Source: an uncultured Kangiella sp. (lineage in GTDB: Bacteria; Pseudomonadota; Gammaproteobacteria; Enterobacterales; Kangiellaceae). From it: a DNA stretch of 64,000 bases. The stretch is taken from NCBI GenBank assembly GCA_947503345.1, contig CANNCW010000003.1, positions 248,001 through 312,000 on the forward strand, in the 5' to 3' direction. The first letter of the stretch is position 1. Each line of letters starts with the position of its first letter. The notes under the pieces were generated by a model, which was given only the letters and a program-made list of their open reading frames with translations, searched no databases and was not told the origin of the DNA. Below, piece after piece: positions 47,180-56,811 of this stretch. A program made the position numbers and the translations under genes.

Positions 47180-47602
47180 TTATTCGTGAGGGCGTAAATC
47201 TTTGCTGATCTTATCTAAGACGCCATTTACAAATTTATGACCATCGGTTGCGCCAAAAGTTTTTGCTAATTCAATGCCTTCGTTAATCACTACTTTTTTA
47301 GGAATGTCGATCCGCTTCATTAACTCAAATGCAGACAAACGGATTACACCGCGCTCAATCGGATCGATTTCTTCAATATCACGATCCAGTGCTGGTGCCA
47401 ACTTTTGATCCAGTGTTTCTAAATCCGTTAAAACACCCATGAACAATTCTTGGAAATACTCTGTATCCACCTTATTGGCATTCATGGTCGTCAAATATTG
47501 GGCTTCAATTTCATTCAAAGGATTTCCCGTCATTTGCCATTGATAAATCGCTTGCACCGCATACTCACGCGCTTTACGACGGGCAGAAGGTTTAAAACTC
47601 AT
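47180..47602 (-). CDS. nusB: Transcription antitermination protein NusB
   Basis: 140 residues. ARRKAREYAVQAIYQW at the start and PKKVVINEGIELAKTFGATDGHKFVNGVLD at the end are NusB signatures. With NusE (S10) it binds boxA RNA for rRNA antitermination. 12 nt after ribH, the usual ribH-nusB order. Confidence 0.97.
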   Translation of the reverse strand: MSFKPSARRKAREYAVQAIYQWQMTGNPLNEIEAQYLTTMNANKVDTEYFQELFMGVLTDLETLDQKLAPALDRDIEEIDPIERGVIRLSAFELMKRIDIPKKVVINEGIELAKTFGATDGHKFVNGVLDKISKDLRPHE

Positions 47603-47614
47603 CTTGCTATCCTC

Positions 47615-48091
47615 TTATGCTTTTAAGCTTTGCTTTAAGTTAATCATTTCTATCGCCGTAGCTGCAGCTTCACCACCCTTATTCATTTTCTCAGGGTTGG
47701 CTCTCTCTTCAGCTTGCGCTTCAGTATTGGTAGTCAAAATACCAAAAATAATCGGCATTTCTTCATCTAAAGAAACACGCATTAAACCTGCACTAGATTC
47801 CGCCGATACAAAATCGAAATGAGGTGTATCACCTTTTATAACTACCCCAATAGCAATAATAGCATCAAACTTGCCAGATTTTGCTACTTGTTGTGCAGCC
47901 AAAGGCAATTCATAAGCTCCTGCCACATTGAATAACTCAACGTTTTCAGACGGTACTGATAATTCATTCAGTTTTGCTTTAGCGCCATTAATCATCATAT
48001 TAATTAAAGGCTCATTAAAGCGTGCGTGTACAATCGCAACTCGACCGCCTTGATACTGAGTTTCTGAAAAATCTAATTTAAAATTGCTCAT
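47615..48091 (-). CDS. ribH: 6,7-dimethyl-8-ribityllumazine synthase
   Basis: 158 residues. VAIVHARFNEPL, GAYELPLAAQQVA and AIGVVIKGDTPHFDFV are the substrate-binding segments, with the catalytic His in the last. Makes lumazine from the RibB product and the RibD product. Part of ribD-ribE-ribB-ribH. Confidence 0.96.
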   Translation of the reverse strand: MSNFKLDFSETQYQGGRVAIVHARFNEPLINMMINGAKAKLNELSVPSENVELFNVAGAYELPLAAQQVAKSGKFDAIIAIGVVIKGDTPHFDFVSAESSAGLMRVSLDEEMPIIFGILTTNTEAQAEERANPEKMNKGGEAAATAIEMINLKQSLKA

Positions 48092-48125
48092 GTTTTTTCC
48101 TAAATATTTCTAAGAATTAAAAAAT

Positions 48126-49238
48126 TTATTCAGAAATATTTTCAATAATTTCTAAGCCGTAACCTGCTAAGCCAGTGTACTTCGAACCTGAACTTAACAA
48201 GCGCATTTTATGTACACCTAAGTCTGCAAGAATTTGTGAGCCAATTCCAACGGTACGTTTTTTCTGACGTTGTTGCTCTTGAGTTAATGGCTCGCCTTTA
48301 TCTTCTTGTTCAAACTTACGAATCTTATTTAGCAAATCTTCATTGGACTCTTTATTGGCTAATACCACCACAACGCCCTCGCCTTCGTCGGCAATTCGCT
48401 CAATGGCATTCGCTAGTGTCCAACTGGATTTTTTACCGCGTTGCGATTCTAACAGATCACCTAAATTATCGGCCAAATGTACTCGTACTAATGTAGAGTC
48501 TTTTTGTTCTGGCTGACCTTTAACTAAAGCAAAATGAATTTGTTCATCAATCGAGTCTTTGTAGGTATGTAAACGAAAATCGCCATGCTCAGTTGGCCAG
48601 TGGCATTCGGAAACTTTTTCTACTGACTTTTCTTTAGTGGAACGGTACTCAATCAAGTCAGCAATAGTGCCAATTTTTAAATCGTGCTTTTGCGCAAAGA
48701 CTTCTAAGTCTGGACGACGCGCCATAGTGCCATCTTCATTAAGAATTTCTACAATCACCGCCGCAGGTTCAAAACCTGCCATACGCGCCAAATCACAACT
48801 GGCTTCAGTATGCCCTGCTCGGTTTAAGACGCCCCCTGGTTGCGCCATAATTGGGAAAATATGTCCTGGTTGCACAATATCGCTAGGCTTTGCATTGGTA
48901 TTCACCGCCGCCAAAATAGTCCTGGCTCTATCTGCTGCAGAAATACCAGTAGTCACGCCTTCAGCCGCCTCAATAGAAACGGTAAAGTTAGTACTGAACT
49001 TGGCACCGTTTTGATGCGACATCAATGGCAAATCCAATTGCTGACAGCGCTCTTCGGTCATGGGCATACACACCAAACCGCGCGCGTGACTGACCATAAA
49101 ATTAATATCCTCAGGACGCACTTGCGAAGCCGCCATCACTAGATCGCCTTCGTTTTCACGATCTTCATCATCCATCAAGACAACCATTTTGCCCTGACGG
49201 ATATCTTCAATTATTTCTTCAATACTGTTTAGTTTCAT
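48126..49238 (-). CDS. ribB: 3,4-dihydroxy-2-butanone-4-phosphate synthase with degenerate RibA-like tail
   Basis: 370 residues. The first 200 are a complete DHBP synthase ([31 protein letters not shown]). Residues about 207-365 align with GTP cyclohydrolase II but lack the zinc-binding Cys-x(n)-Cys-x-Cys cluster (only one Cys, in SECHWP). The domain should therefore be inactive for that reaction, as in the RibBX-type hybrids known in Proteobacteria. Many pipelines call this ribBA. A separate active RibA must exist elsewhere if the cell makes flavin. Confidence 0.92.
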   Translation of the reverse strand: MKLNSIEEIIEDIRQGKMVVLMDDEDRENEGDLVMAASQVRPEDINFMVSHARGLVCMPMTEERCQQLDLPLMSHQNGAKFSTNFTVSIEAAEGVTTGISAADRARTILAAVNTNAKPSDIVQPGHIFPIMAQPGGVLNRAGHTEASCDLARMAGFEPAAVIVEILNEDGTMARRPDLEVFAQKHDLKIGTIADLIEYRSTKEKSVEKVSECHWPTEHGDFRLHTYKDSIDEQIHFALVKGQPEQKDSTLVRVHLADNLGDLLESQRGKKSSWTLANAIERIADEGEGVVVVLANKESNEDLLNKIRKFEQEDKGEPLTQEQQRQKKRTVGIGSQILADLGVHKMRLLSSGSKYTGLAGYGLEIIENISE

Positions 49239-49241
49239 TAC

Positions 49242-49856
49242 TTAGCCTTGCTTTAGGGCTGAATCATTAGTCATTAATCGCTCCAAATAACGAGCCACCA
49301 AATCAATTTCTAAATTTACTTTACTGCCTACTTGATATGAATCGGCAATAGTTTCTTGTAACGTATGCGGCACTAGGTTCAAATAAAAACGGTCTTTTTT
49401 TAACTCATTAACCGTTAAGCTAATACCATCCACCGTTATCGAGCCTTTAATGGCGATATAGTGCAATATATCTTGTGGCGCTTTGATTTGATATTGAATC
49501 GAACGCGCGGCCTCTTCAATCGCCACTACTTCTCCGATAGCATCTACATGCCCCGAAACCATATGACCACCAAAGCGAGTGGTTGGTAACATGGCTTTCT
49601 CAAAATTAATGACCTGCCCAACCGCATAATCTTTAAATCGTGTTACACGAATCGTCTCCACAGAAACGTCCGCTTTAAAACCTGTTTCAAGCTTTTCTAT
49701 CACTGTCAAACAAACGCCATTACAGGCAATGCTATCGCCTAATTGCACGTCAGTTAGTTCAAGCTTACCCGTATTAAATTGGTAAATTGCATCGCCCGAA
49801 GTTTTAGTATCAATAGCATCAATATTGCCAGTGGCTTCGATAATTCCTGTAAACAT
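49242..49856 (-). CDS. ribE: Riboflavin synthase, alpha subunit
   Basis: 204 residues. Starts MFTGIIEATGNI and shows the internal duplication of two lumazine-binding barrels (GDSIACNGVCLTV; KGSITVDGISLTVN). Dismutates two lumazines to riboflavin. Stop-start overlap with ribD upstream, 3 nt to ribB downstream. Called ribC in E. coli. Confidence 0.96.
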   Translation of the reverse strand: MFTGIIEATGNIDAIDTKTSGDAIYQFNTGKLELTDVQLGDSIACNGVCLTVIEKLETGFKADVSVETIRVTRFKDYAVGQVINFEKAMLPTTRFGGHMVSGHVDAIGEVVAIEEAARSIQYQIKAPQDILHYIAIKGSITVDGISLTVNELKKDRFYLNLVPHTLQETIADSYQVGSKVNLEIDLVARYLERLMTNDSALKQG

Positions 49857-50965
49857 TAGCTGTCGCTTGAACCTTTAATCGAGTATGTAAAACGCAAATC
49901 ATCGCCAATTTGTCGTGAATCCTGCAATGATAGCTGTATAGATTGGGCCATTGTATCAAAAGGCAACTGATAAACCGACATTGCTTTTGAACCCAGTAAT
50001 TTCGGCGCCATATAAACCACCAACTCATCGGCTAGGCCTTGCTCAATAAAAGCACCAGTTAATCCTGAACCCGCTTCAACTAACACTTGGTTAACGCCTT
50101 TATCTGCAAGTTGTTCCAGTAATTTCCGTAAATCAATTTTACCATTACTTTGAGTAGCAATAATTTCTTGATTAACCGAGGCTGGATATTCTTTATTTTG
50201 CCACTCAGAGGTTACTAGCCAAGTTTCACCCGTTTGCTGAAATATTTTCGCATCAGGACTTACTAAGCCTTGCGAATCAATCACCACCCTTAGCGGTTGA
50301 CTAAAATATTCATCATTAACAAATTGTTCAGCTCGAACATTCATCGAGGGATCATCATGAATCACAGTGCCAGAACCTGTAATAATGGCGCAAGATTCTG
50401 CTCGTAATTTTTGCACATCAGATCGAGCTGCCTTACTCGTGATCCATTGGCTCTCACCCGACGCCATAGCAATTTTACCATCAAGACTGATAGCGCTTTT
50501 AATCACCACTTTGGGTAAGCCAGTTTGCATTCGCTTTATAAAGCCAGAGTTTAGTTGTTCAGCTTCGCTTTGCATTAAGCCAACTTCAAATTCGATATCA
50601 GCCTCTTCAAGAATTTGGAGTCCTTTACCAGAAACCAAAGGATTAGGGTCTTGCATCGCACAAACCACTTTCGAAACACCGCCATTTATTAATGCCAAAG
50701 CACAAGGTGGTTGTTTCCCATAATGGGCGCAAGGCTCTAAAGTGACGTAAGCCGTAGCCCCTTTTAGATCTTGTGTGGCAGTTTCGATAGCATTCACTTC
50801 GGCGTGATTCAAGCCTGCCTTTTGATGCCAACCTTCACCAATGATTTGATTATCTTTTACTAGCACACAGCCTACTCTTGGATTCTGACGAGTGCTAAAC
50901 CAACCGTTTTTTGCCAATTTAATGGCACGTGCCATGAATTTAGAGTCTTGTGCAGTAAACTTCAT
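49856..50965 (-). CDS. ribD: Bifunctional riboflavin deaminase/reductase
   Basis: 369 residues. Deaminase zinc site H54-A-E56, C79 and C88 (LEPCAHYGKQPPC). The reductase half starts near 145 (VVIKSAISLDGKIAMASGESQWIT). Carries out the second and third steps of riboflavin synthesis from the RibA product. 30 nt after nrdR; the gap is too short for an FMN riboswitch. Confidence 0.96.
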   Translation of the reverse strand: MKFTAQDSKFMARAIKLAKNGWFSTRQNPRVGCVLVKDNQIIGEGWHQKAGLNHAEVNAIETATQDLKGATAYVTLEPCAHYGKQPPCALALINGGVSKVVCAMQDPNPLVSGKGLQILEEADIEFEVGLMQSEAEQLNSGFIKRMQTGLPKVVIKSAISLDGKIAMASGESQWITSKAARSDVQKLRAESCAIITGSGTVIHDDPSMNVRAEQFVNDEYFSQPLRVVIDSQGLVSPDAKIFQQTGETWLVTSEWQNKEYPASVNQEIIATQSNGKIDLRKLLEQLADKGVNQVLVEAGSGLTGAFIEQGLADELVVYMAPKLLGSKAMSVYQLPFDTMAQSIQLSLQDSRQIGDDLRFTYSIKGSSDS

Positions 50966-50995
50966 TAGAATGGAATGACTTAAGCTAAGTGTTAA

Positions 50996-51448
50996 TTAAT
51001 CGCTTTCGAGCTTATCGATTTCTTCGCGGAAGGCTTGAACATCTTTAAAGTCACGATAAACCGATGCAAAGCGCACGTAAGCAACTTTATCCAAACCGCG
51101 CAAAGCATCCATCACCTGCTCGCCCACCACCTTGGCTGAAACTTCTCGTTCACCAGTTGCTCTTAGGTAGGACAAAATTTTGTGAATCGCAGCTTCTAAA
51201 GCTTCGACGCTAACAGGACGTTTTTCAACGGCTTTAGTTAAACCAGAACGTAGCTTATCTTCATTAAAAGGCTCACGAGTACCATCAGATTTAACCACTT
51301 TAGGCATTACCAATTCTGCAGCTTCAAACGTTGTGTAACGTTCTTCACAAGATAAACATTCACGGCGACGACGAACTTGCGAGCCATCAGCTACCAAGCG
51401 CGAGTCGATCACTTTAGTATCATTGTTTGAGCAGAATGGGCAATGCAT
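50996..51448 (-). CDS. nrdR: Transcriptional repressor NrdR
   Basis: 150 residues. N-terminal zinc ribbon C3, C6, C31 and C34 ([16 protein letters not shown]), then an ATP-cone. Represses ribonucleotide reductase genes when dATP is high. Encoded between glyA and ribD, 12 nt after glyA. Confidence 0.97.
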   Translation of the reverse strand: MHCPFCSNNDTKVIDSRLVADGSQVRRRRECLSCEERYTTFEAAELVMPKVVKSDGTREPFNEDKLRSGLTKAVEKRPVSVEALEAAIHKILSYLRATGEREVSAKVVGEQVMDALRGLDKVAYVRFASVYRDFKDVQAFREEIDKLESD

Positions 51449-51460
51449 GGTAAATCCTTT

Positions 51461-52711
51461 CTATTTATACACTGGGAAACGAGCTGTTAACTCAAGCACT
51501 TGGCCTTTAACTGAATCAATCGTTTCTTGGTTATTAATATCATCTAAAATATCACAAATCCAACCAGCAAGCTCTGTAACTTCCGCTTCTTTGAAACCAC
51601 GAGTTGTTACCGCAGGCGTACCCATACGTAGACCTGAAGTAACAAACGGAGAGCGAGGCTCATTTGGAACTGTATTTTTATTAACAGTAATATTAGCCGC
51701 GCCTAAAGCGGCTTCTGCGTCCTTACCAGTAATATCCTTATCAATTAAATCAATTAAGAATAAATGGTTATCTGTGCCACCAGAAACAATCTTATAACCA
51801 CGCTCCATTAAAACATTGGTCATGGCTTTAGCATTGGCTTTTACTTGCTTTTGACTTGCTTTAAACTCACCACTTAACGCTTCTTTAAAGGCTACAGCTT
51901 TGGCTGCAATGATATGCATCAAAGGACCGCCTTGACCGCCTGGGAAAACTGCAGAGTTTAATTTCTTTTCTAAATCAGGGTTAGATTTAGCCAAAATAAT
52001 ACCACCACGAGGGCCCGCTAGAGTCTTATGCGTAGTAGAAGTTACTACATCTGCATAAGGTACTGGATTTGGATATTCGCCCGCGGCGATTAAGCCTGCA
52101 ACGTGTGCCATATCTACAAATAAATAAGCGCCCACTTTATCAGCTATTTCACGAAACTTAGCCCAATCAACCACTCTTGAATAAGCCGAGAATCCCGCAA
52201 TGATCATTTTTGGTTTATGTTCTAAAGCCAAAGCTTCAACATTGGCCATATCAATATAACCATTCTCATCAACACCATATTCAACAGAGTTGTATATCTT
52301 GCCAGAGAAATTAACTTTAGAGCCATGAGTTAAGTGACCGCCATCTGATAGGCTCATGCCTAATACCGTATCGCCTGGTTGCAATAGGGCCATATAAACG
52401 GCACTGTTCGCTTGCGAGCCTGAGTGAGGCTGAACGTTTGCATAATCAGCGCCAAACAATTCTTTTAAACGCTCAATCGCTAACTTCTCTGCCACATCAA
52501 CATACTCACAACCACCGTAATAACGCTTATCTGGATAACCTTCAGCATATTTGTTGGTAAGAACCGAGCCTTGCGCCTGCATCACGCGCATACTGGTGTA
52601 ATTTTCCGAAGCAATTAACTCGATATGCTCTTCCTGACGCTTTTGCTCAGCTTCCATTGAAGCCATTAATTCAGGATCAAAATCTTTAAGAGAAGTGGTA
52701 TTACCTAGCAT
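51461..52711 (-). CDS. glyA: Serine hydroxymethyltransferase
   Basis: 416 residues. PLP lysine in [27 protein letters not shown] near the start is family-typical. Interconverts serine and glycine with tetrahydrofolate, the main one-carbon source and link to the folate genes here. First gene of the minus-strand run through pgpA. No glycine riboswitch is visible in its 111-bp upstream gap. Confidence 0.97.
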   Translation of the reverse strand: MLGNTTSLKDFDPELMASMEAEQKRQEEHIELIASENYTSMRVMQAQGSVLTNKYAEGYPDKRYYGGCEYVDVAEKLAIERLKELFGADYANVQPHSGSQANSAVYMALLQPGDTVLGMSLSDGGHLTHGSKVNFSGKIYNSVEYGVDENGYIDMANVEALALEHKPKMIIAGFSAYSRVVDWAKFREIADKVGAYLFVDMAHVAGLIAAGEYPNPVPYADVVTSTTHKTLAGPRGGIILAKSNPDLEKKLNSAVFPGGQGGPLMHIIAAKAVAFKEALSGEFKASQKQVKANAKAMTNVLMERGYKIVSGGTDNHLFLIDLIDKDITGKDAEAALGAANITVNKNTVPNEPRSPFVTSGLRMGTPAVTTRGFKEAEVTELAGWICDILDDINNQETIDSVKGQVLELTARFPVYK

Positions 52712-52822
52712 TTACTAACCTCAAGTACGATAAATTAGAGTTGAAACAGAAAGTGGCGCTATTTTAACCGATTGCGTTACGAAATGCGCGTTAATTATCC
52801 GATTAAAAGCTGAAGTTATAAA

Positions 52823-53431
52823 CTAAAACCAGCCTCGGTTCGATTCCAATTGGCGACGGCATTGTTTATATTGCTGAGAAAACTGCAGGGATTGTTTATG
52901 TACTTTTTCTGCAACTTTAACTAGCCATGTTTTTTGTAGATAAGTTTTACGTTGGTAGCCTCCCCAACCTTCATGGTAGGCCAGGTATTGATCCTTAGTT
53001 TCCCATTTAGAAATCCCTAGTTTTCTATGGCTAGTAGCCGTGTACCAGCCAATAAAATCCATAGCATCATCAAAATCATCACGATCCGCTCCTGAATTTC
53101 CTGTAGATTTAATATAAGTATCCCAAGTAGACTCTAATGCCTGAGCAAATCCATAAGCATTAGATGGTCGCGGACCAGGTATAAAACCTAAATACCATTT
53201 ACGCGGAGGCTGAGCATCGTGCTTAAATTTTGACTCTTGATGCATAATTGCTAATTGCACATGTATTGGAGTGCCCCACTTTTCCTGTGAGTCTAATGCT
53301 GCCTGATACCAGTCTTCGTCCGACAATACATCACACATATTATTGACATTAGCCGGCCTAAAAGTACTACAAGATGACAGAAAAATTGTCAGCAAAGCAC
53401 CTGTCAGAAATTTTAACGAATTATGATACAA
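52823..53431 (-). CDS. SLT-type transglycosylase lipoprotein
   Basis: 202 residues. Lipobox LSSC with C21. A lysozyme-like transglycosylase fold has the catalytic glutamate E66 in IMHQESKF and the later PSNAYGFAQALESTWDTY. It likely cleaves peptidoglycan glycan strands from the periplasmic face of a membrane. The WKWYLGFIPGPRPSN-type insert between the two motifs is typical of a subfamily of short SLT lipoproteins. Monocistronic as far as seen. Confidence 0.85.
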   Translation of the reverse strand: MYHNSLKFLTGALLTIFLSSCSTFRPANVNNMCDVLSDEDWYQAALDSQEKWGTPIHVQLAIMHQESKFKHDAQPPRKWYLGFIPGPRPSNAYGFAQALESTWDTYIKSTGNSGADRDDFDDAMDFIGWYTATSHRKLGISKWETKDQYLAYHEGWGGYQRKTYLQKTWLVKVAEKVHKQSLQFSQQYKQCRRQLESNRGWF

Positions 53432-53559
53432 TGTTGTTTAACCTCACAAATTTTAAAACTCTCTAAAATATTTTTAACAATTTTTCATTCATTAATTATT
53501 AACAATGGTAAAGTATATCCAGTTTTATAACAGTAACCTACTGTATTAAATAAAAATTT

Positions 53560-54111
53560 ATGAAAAAAATATTACTACTAGATGATGACAAGCAATACTT
53601 AAAAGAAACTTTGCAAGAGATAAAGTTGTCTGGATGCGTCTATGAATACTTTCAATCAAGTCAAGATGCACATAGTTTCATTGAGGCTGAAAGCAATAAT
53701 ATAGGGCTTGTAATAGTAGCGCTGAATAATGCTTTAGGCTATCCCGCGATTAGAAAAATCAAACGTTCAATTACTCCAAATACCGAACTTAGTATTTACT
53801 CAGATAGTGCCAGCTTGTCTTTACGTGAATGGGTATTTAAACAAGAAATTAAGCACTATTATACCGCACCATTCCAAAAGTCCGAGTTAATCGATTTCTG
53901 TAAAAAATTAATTTTAAACAAAAGTATCCATTTTAATCATCAGCAGTTATTAGATTTATCCAATACCTTGTCAAAATATACTGACATTGCTGATAATTTA
54001 GTACAGCAACATGCAGCCAACTCCAATTCGATTCAAGAGTTACAGCATAAACTCGCTCGCTCTTTAACTAATTATGAGCACCAGAAAAATTTCTTAACTG
54101 AAGTGCAATAA
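53560..54111 (+). CDS. Degenerate receiver-domain protein with helical tail
   Basis: 183 residues. Residues 1-118 fit a CheY-like receiver: acidic pocket D8, D9 and D10 in ILLLDDDKQYL, and the Ser at 81. The phospho-acceptor position (after VIV, residue 54) is Ala, and the conserved Lys (in YYTAPF) is Ala103. It cannot be phosphorylated in the usual way. A helical, Q/N-rich coiled coil follows (about 120-183), with no DNA-binding domain. Probably acts by protein contacts. No clear Shine-Dalgarno. A strong terminator follows. Confidence 0.75.
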   Translation: MKKILLLDDDKQYLKETLQEIKLSGCVYEYFQSSQDAHSFIEAESNNIGLVIVALNNALGYPAIRKIKRSITPNTELSIYSDSASLSLREWVFKQEIKHYYTAPFQKSELIDFCKKLILNKSIHFNHQQLLDLSNTLSKYTDIADNLVQQHAANSNSIQELQHKLARSLTNYEHQKNFLTEVQ

Positions 54112-54130
54112 CCTCCATATCAATTACATA

Positions 54131-54159
54131 AAAAAGGCAACCAAAATGGTTGCCTTTTT
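54131..54159. terminator. Bidirectional terminator, receiver gene and subtilisin gene
   Basis: AAAAAGGCAACCA and TGGTTGCCTTTTT form a 13-bp perfect stem around AAA. It lies between two convergent genes and works for both. Confidence 0.92.
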
Positions 54160-54176
54160 GTTTTAGCTAAATTGAA

Positions 54177-55448
54177 TTATTTAGCTGGGTCACACTCATT
54201 ACCTTTACAAATATTACCTGAACAACCATTGTCCATTAAATAATCATAGGCAGCTTGTGCTTGCACTAAACCAGCACCATGTGCGTAGTCATAACCCGCA
54301 TCGCCTGTATCTTCAGCTGAAGCTTTTAGCGCATTACGGATATCAAAGTTAGAGCATTGAGGGAAATGGCTCCAGACCAATGCCGCAACACCTGCTACGT
54401 GCGGTGACGCCATCGATGTTCCACTAAGTACAATGTAGCTATCATAGCCGAATAAATTTGCTGGGGCTGTAGAGCCTACTCCAACACCTGGTGCTGATAA
54501 TTCTACTTGTGAAGTGGTTTGAGAAAATCCTGCAATATCTTTATTGCTATCTACCGCACCAATCGACATCACAGAGTCATATGACGCTGGGTAACTATGA
54601 GTTGAAACTCCATCATTACCCGCAGCAGCAACCAACAACACTCCCGCTTTACGCGCACGTTCAAAAGCACGCTTCTCTAATTTAGATGCGAATGACCCAC
54701 CTAAACTCATGTTAACCACATTAGCACCAGCTTCAACGCAAGCATCAAGACCACCTACTAAGCCTGATGAGAATGCAAAGCCACCGCTATTGCTAAATAC
54801 TTTAGAGATAAACATTGGTACTGCATCTTCGGCATTCGATATAACGCCTGTAATACCAATGCCATTGTTACCACGAGCGCCGATGGTGCCAGCTACGTGT
54901 GTTCCATGATAATGGACATTATAATCGTCCCAAGCACCGGCACCCGGATCATTAGTTCCGTCAACATTAGCTTCAGGAAGATCTTCATGTCCTAATGCAT
55001 AGCCGGTATCCATAACACAAACTTTAACACCAGAACCTTGCGCAGCTTCATGAATTTGATCAGCTTGAACCATGCTAATACCATACATTGGCGCTAAGCT
55101 CATTAATGGATCATTAGTATGATTTTGCATTTCAACTGGCTCACCAACTGGTGTTGACATTCTAACCGCATCAGCTTCGATGCTCGCAATATTATTATTC
55201 TTTCTTAAACTACTAACATTTTCTAAAGAATTAATTTCAATAGCTAACGCGTCGTAATTAGAAAGGTCCATTTTTACTGTCGCGCCCGCATTTGCAATCG
55301 CTTCTAACACAGCATCTTTAGCACCATTTTTATATTCGATAATAAAACGGGTGTTTTGTAATTCTTTGCCTAAGTCTCCAGCAACAGTAGCTGAAGTGCC
55401 CAAACCCGTAGCTGCTAATACAGCCAAACTAATAAGTGATTTTTTCAT
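54177..55448 (-). CDS. Secreted subtilisin-family (S8) serine protease
   Basis: 423 residues. Signal peptide (about 1-23), an I9-type propeptide inhibitor (about 33-98), then the catalytic domain with D147, H181, oxyanion N278 and S345 (DTGY, HGTHVAG, AAGND, GTSMASPH). Six cysteines, three at the extreme C terminus (C409, C414, C419), suggest disulfides in an extracellular enzyme. It is likely exported by Sec and perhaps the type II system whose GspAB are encoded here. 24 nt downstream of a lipoprotein gene on the same strand. Confidence 0.93.
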   Translation of the reverse strand: MKKSLISLAVLAATGLGTSATVAGDLGKELQNTRFIIEYKNGAKDAVLEAIANAGATVKMDLSNYDALAIEINSLENVSSLRKNNNIASIEADAVRMSTPVGEPVEMQNHTNDPLMSLAPMYGISMVQADQIHEAAQGSGVKVCVMDTGYALGHEDLPEANVDGTNDPGAGAWDDYNVHYHGTHVAGTIGARGNNGIGITGVISNAEDAVPMFISKVFSNSGGFAFSSGLVGGLDACVEAGANVVNMSLGGSFASKLEKRAFERARKAGVLLVAAAGNDGVSTHSYPASYDSVMSIGAVDSNKDIAGFSQTTSQVELSAPGVGVGSTAPANLFGYDSYIVLSGTSMASPHVAGVAALVWSHFPQCSNFDIRNALKASAEDTGDAGYDYAHGAGLVQAQAAYDYLMDNGCSGNICKGNECDPAK

Positions 55449-55472
55449 TTTAGTCTCTCCTTGTAGGTTTGA

Positions 55473-56006
55473 TTATTCTGCATTACCAGGACATTCTTTT
55501 ACATTAACTTGGCCATTCATAGCACCAACATTAACATAACCATTGTATGGACCTGACTCTAATTGAATAACAGCTCCACCATGAATACCGTTGCCTTTTC
55601 CAAAGTCTAATACACAAGCAATACCAGTACCTTCGCCTGATGCTTTATTATTGGTAGAACGATAATCGAACTCTAATTGGAATTGATTTTCGCCACAACG
55701 GCACTCTGCCGCATCAAAATCAATATCTGGTGAACAAAATGCTGCATTTGTCATAGTACCGTGTAAATCTACCCCACCAACTGATTCAAAATCGATAGCA
55801 GTTTTGTCATGGAAAGTTACCTGACCTTTAGTAACAGATTCGCCACTATTATCTGGGCATCGTTGACCATTGAAAGAAAAAACCGTTTTTCCGTCACCAC
55901 CAGCAGAGTGCATAGTACCACCCCCAGTTACGCGTCCGTCAGTTTCACAGCCTACTAAAAATGCTGCAGACAGCATCAAACCGCCTAACATAATATTTTT
56001 AATCAT
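55473..56006 (-). CDS. Lipoprotein of unknown function, paired with protease
   Basis: 177 residues. Lipobox LVGC with C20. The mature part begins with a VTGGGTMHSAGGDGKTVFSF stretch, a glycine-rich beta start found in various secreted proteins, followed by cysteine-containing beta segments (QRC, AFC, ECRC, IAC and KEC near the end). Probably a small beta-sandwich on the cell surface. A good GGAG lies before the ATG. It is the first gene of a likely two-gene operon with the S8 protease. Confidence 0.7.
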   Translation of the reverse strand: MIKNIMLGGLMLSAAFLVGCETDGRVTGGGTMHSAGGDGKTVFSFNGQRCPDNSGESVTKGQVTFHDKTAIDFESVGGVDLHGTMTNAAFCSPDIDFDAAECRCGENQFQLEFDYRSTNNKASGEGTGIACVLDFGKGNGIHGGAVIQLESGPYNGYVNVGAMNGQVNVKECPGNAE

Positions 56007-56417
56007 TTATTATCTCCTTAAGTAAAGTGTTAACCCCTCAAATCCTTATTTTCAAAACAGAGTTTTGGTCATTTATTTTAATTATAAGAATCTAAGTTAA
56101 AATCACTCTAGCAACATCTATTAGTTAGACAATATCTAAATGTGAAACATGTTCTATTTGTGAATCAGCACACATCGCAAGTCATTTTTGCATTACAAAT
56201 CAATATGTTACATAAGTTTACATTAGTATTTCAATTTTGAGGATAAATAGAGCTTATATTAATTTTTAGTTAATGTTTGTTGTGTAAGCCATTGAAATGC
56301 CGATTGCGCAGTCAGTTAATTTTACACCATGAAAATGTCAATCATTTATACACATTGTAATTTCCGGTTTAACCCTAATATATTCAATACCTCTATTAAT
56401 TATAAAACCTTAATCGA
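56007..56417. other. AT-rich divergent gap with a CRP-like site
   Basis: 411 bp between the lipoprotein-protease pair (minus) and the YkvA gene (plus). The only clear element is TGTGA-ATCAGC-ACACA at 56159-56174, matching the CRP consensus TGTGA-N6-TCACA at 9 of 10 positions. Its centre is about 160 bp upstream of the lipoprotein start. I see no coding frame, tRNA or large repeat here. Confidence 0.4.
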
Positions 56418-56807
56418 TTGGACAAGCACAATTTAGATTCAGAAGACTACGGCCAACATTACACAGAAGAAACTTTTTGGCAGAAGTGTAAGCAATTCGC
56501 TATTAAAATTGGCAGAGAAGCCTTAGAAAAGTCACTTATCATGTACTACTGCATGAAAGACTCCGATACTTCCAAAGCGCATAAAAGTATTATTCTTAGT
56601 GCGCTAGGCTATTTCATTTTACCACTAGATTTAATACCAGATATATTACCTGGAGGGTGGATGGACGACTTAGGAGCGCTAGCCTTAGCTTTTTCTAAAG
56701 TTACCAGCTCTATCAAAGAAGAGCATATTGTTATGGCTCAAACAAAACTTGATAAATTTTTTCGTAAGGCTAAAAATAACCAACCCCCAGTCTCATCAAC
56801 AGATTAA
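56418..56807 (+). CDS. YkvA family protein (DUF1232)
   Basis: 129 residues from a TTG start (56418). No good Shine-Dalgarno is visible, but YTEETFWQKCKQFAIKIGREALEK is family-typical and must be included. The central DUF1232 segment SALGYFILPLDLIPDILPGGWMDDLGALALA is membrane-like. A 4-nt gap leads into the methyltransferase. Function of the family is unknown. Confidence 0.8.
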   Translation: MDKHNLDSEDYGQHYTEETFWQKCKQFAIKIGREALEKSLIMYYCMKDSDTSKAHKSIILSALGYFILPLDLIPDILPGGWMDDLGALALAFSKVTSSIKEEHIVMAQTKLDKFFRKAKNNQPPVSSTD

Positions 56808-56811
56808 CTAG

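Noticed and set aside
50966-50995. FMN riboswitch before ribD
   Set aside because: The nrdR-ribD gap is only 30 bp and no other rib gene here has a long leader.
52712-52822. Glycine riboswitch before glyA
   Set aside because: The 111-bp gap is too short and lacks recognisable aptamer sequence.
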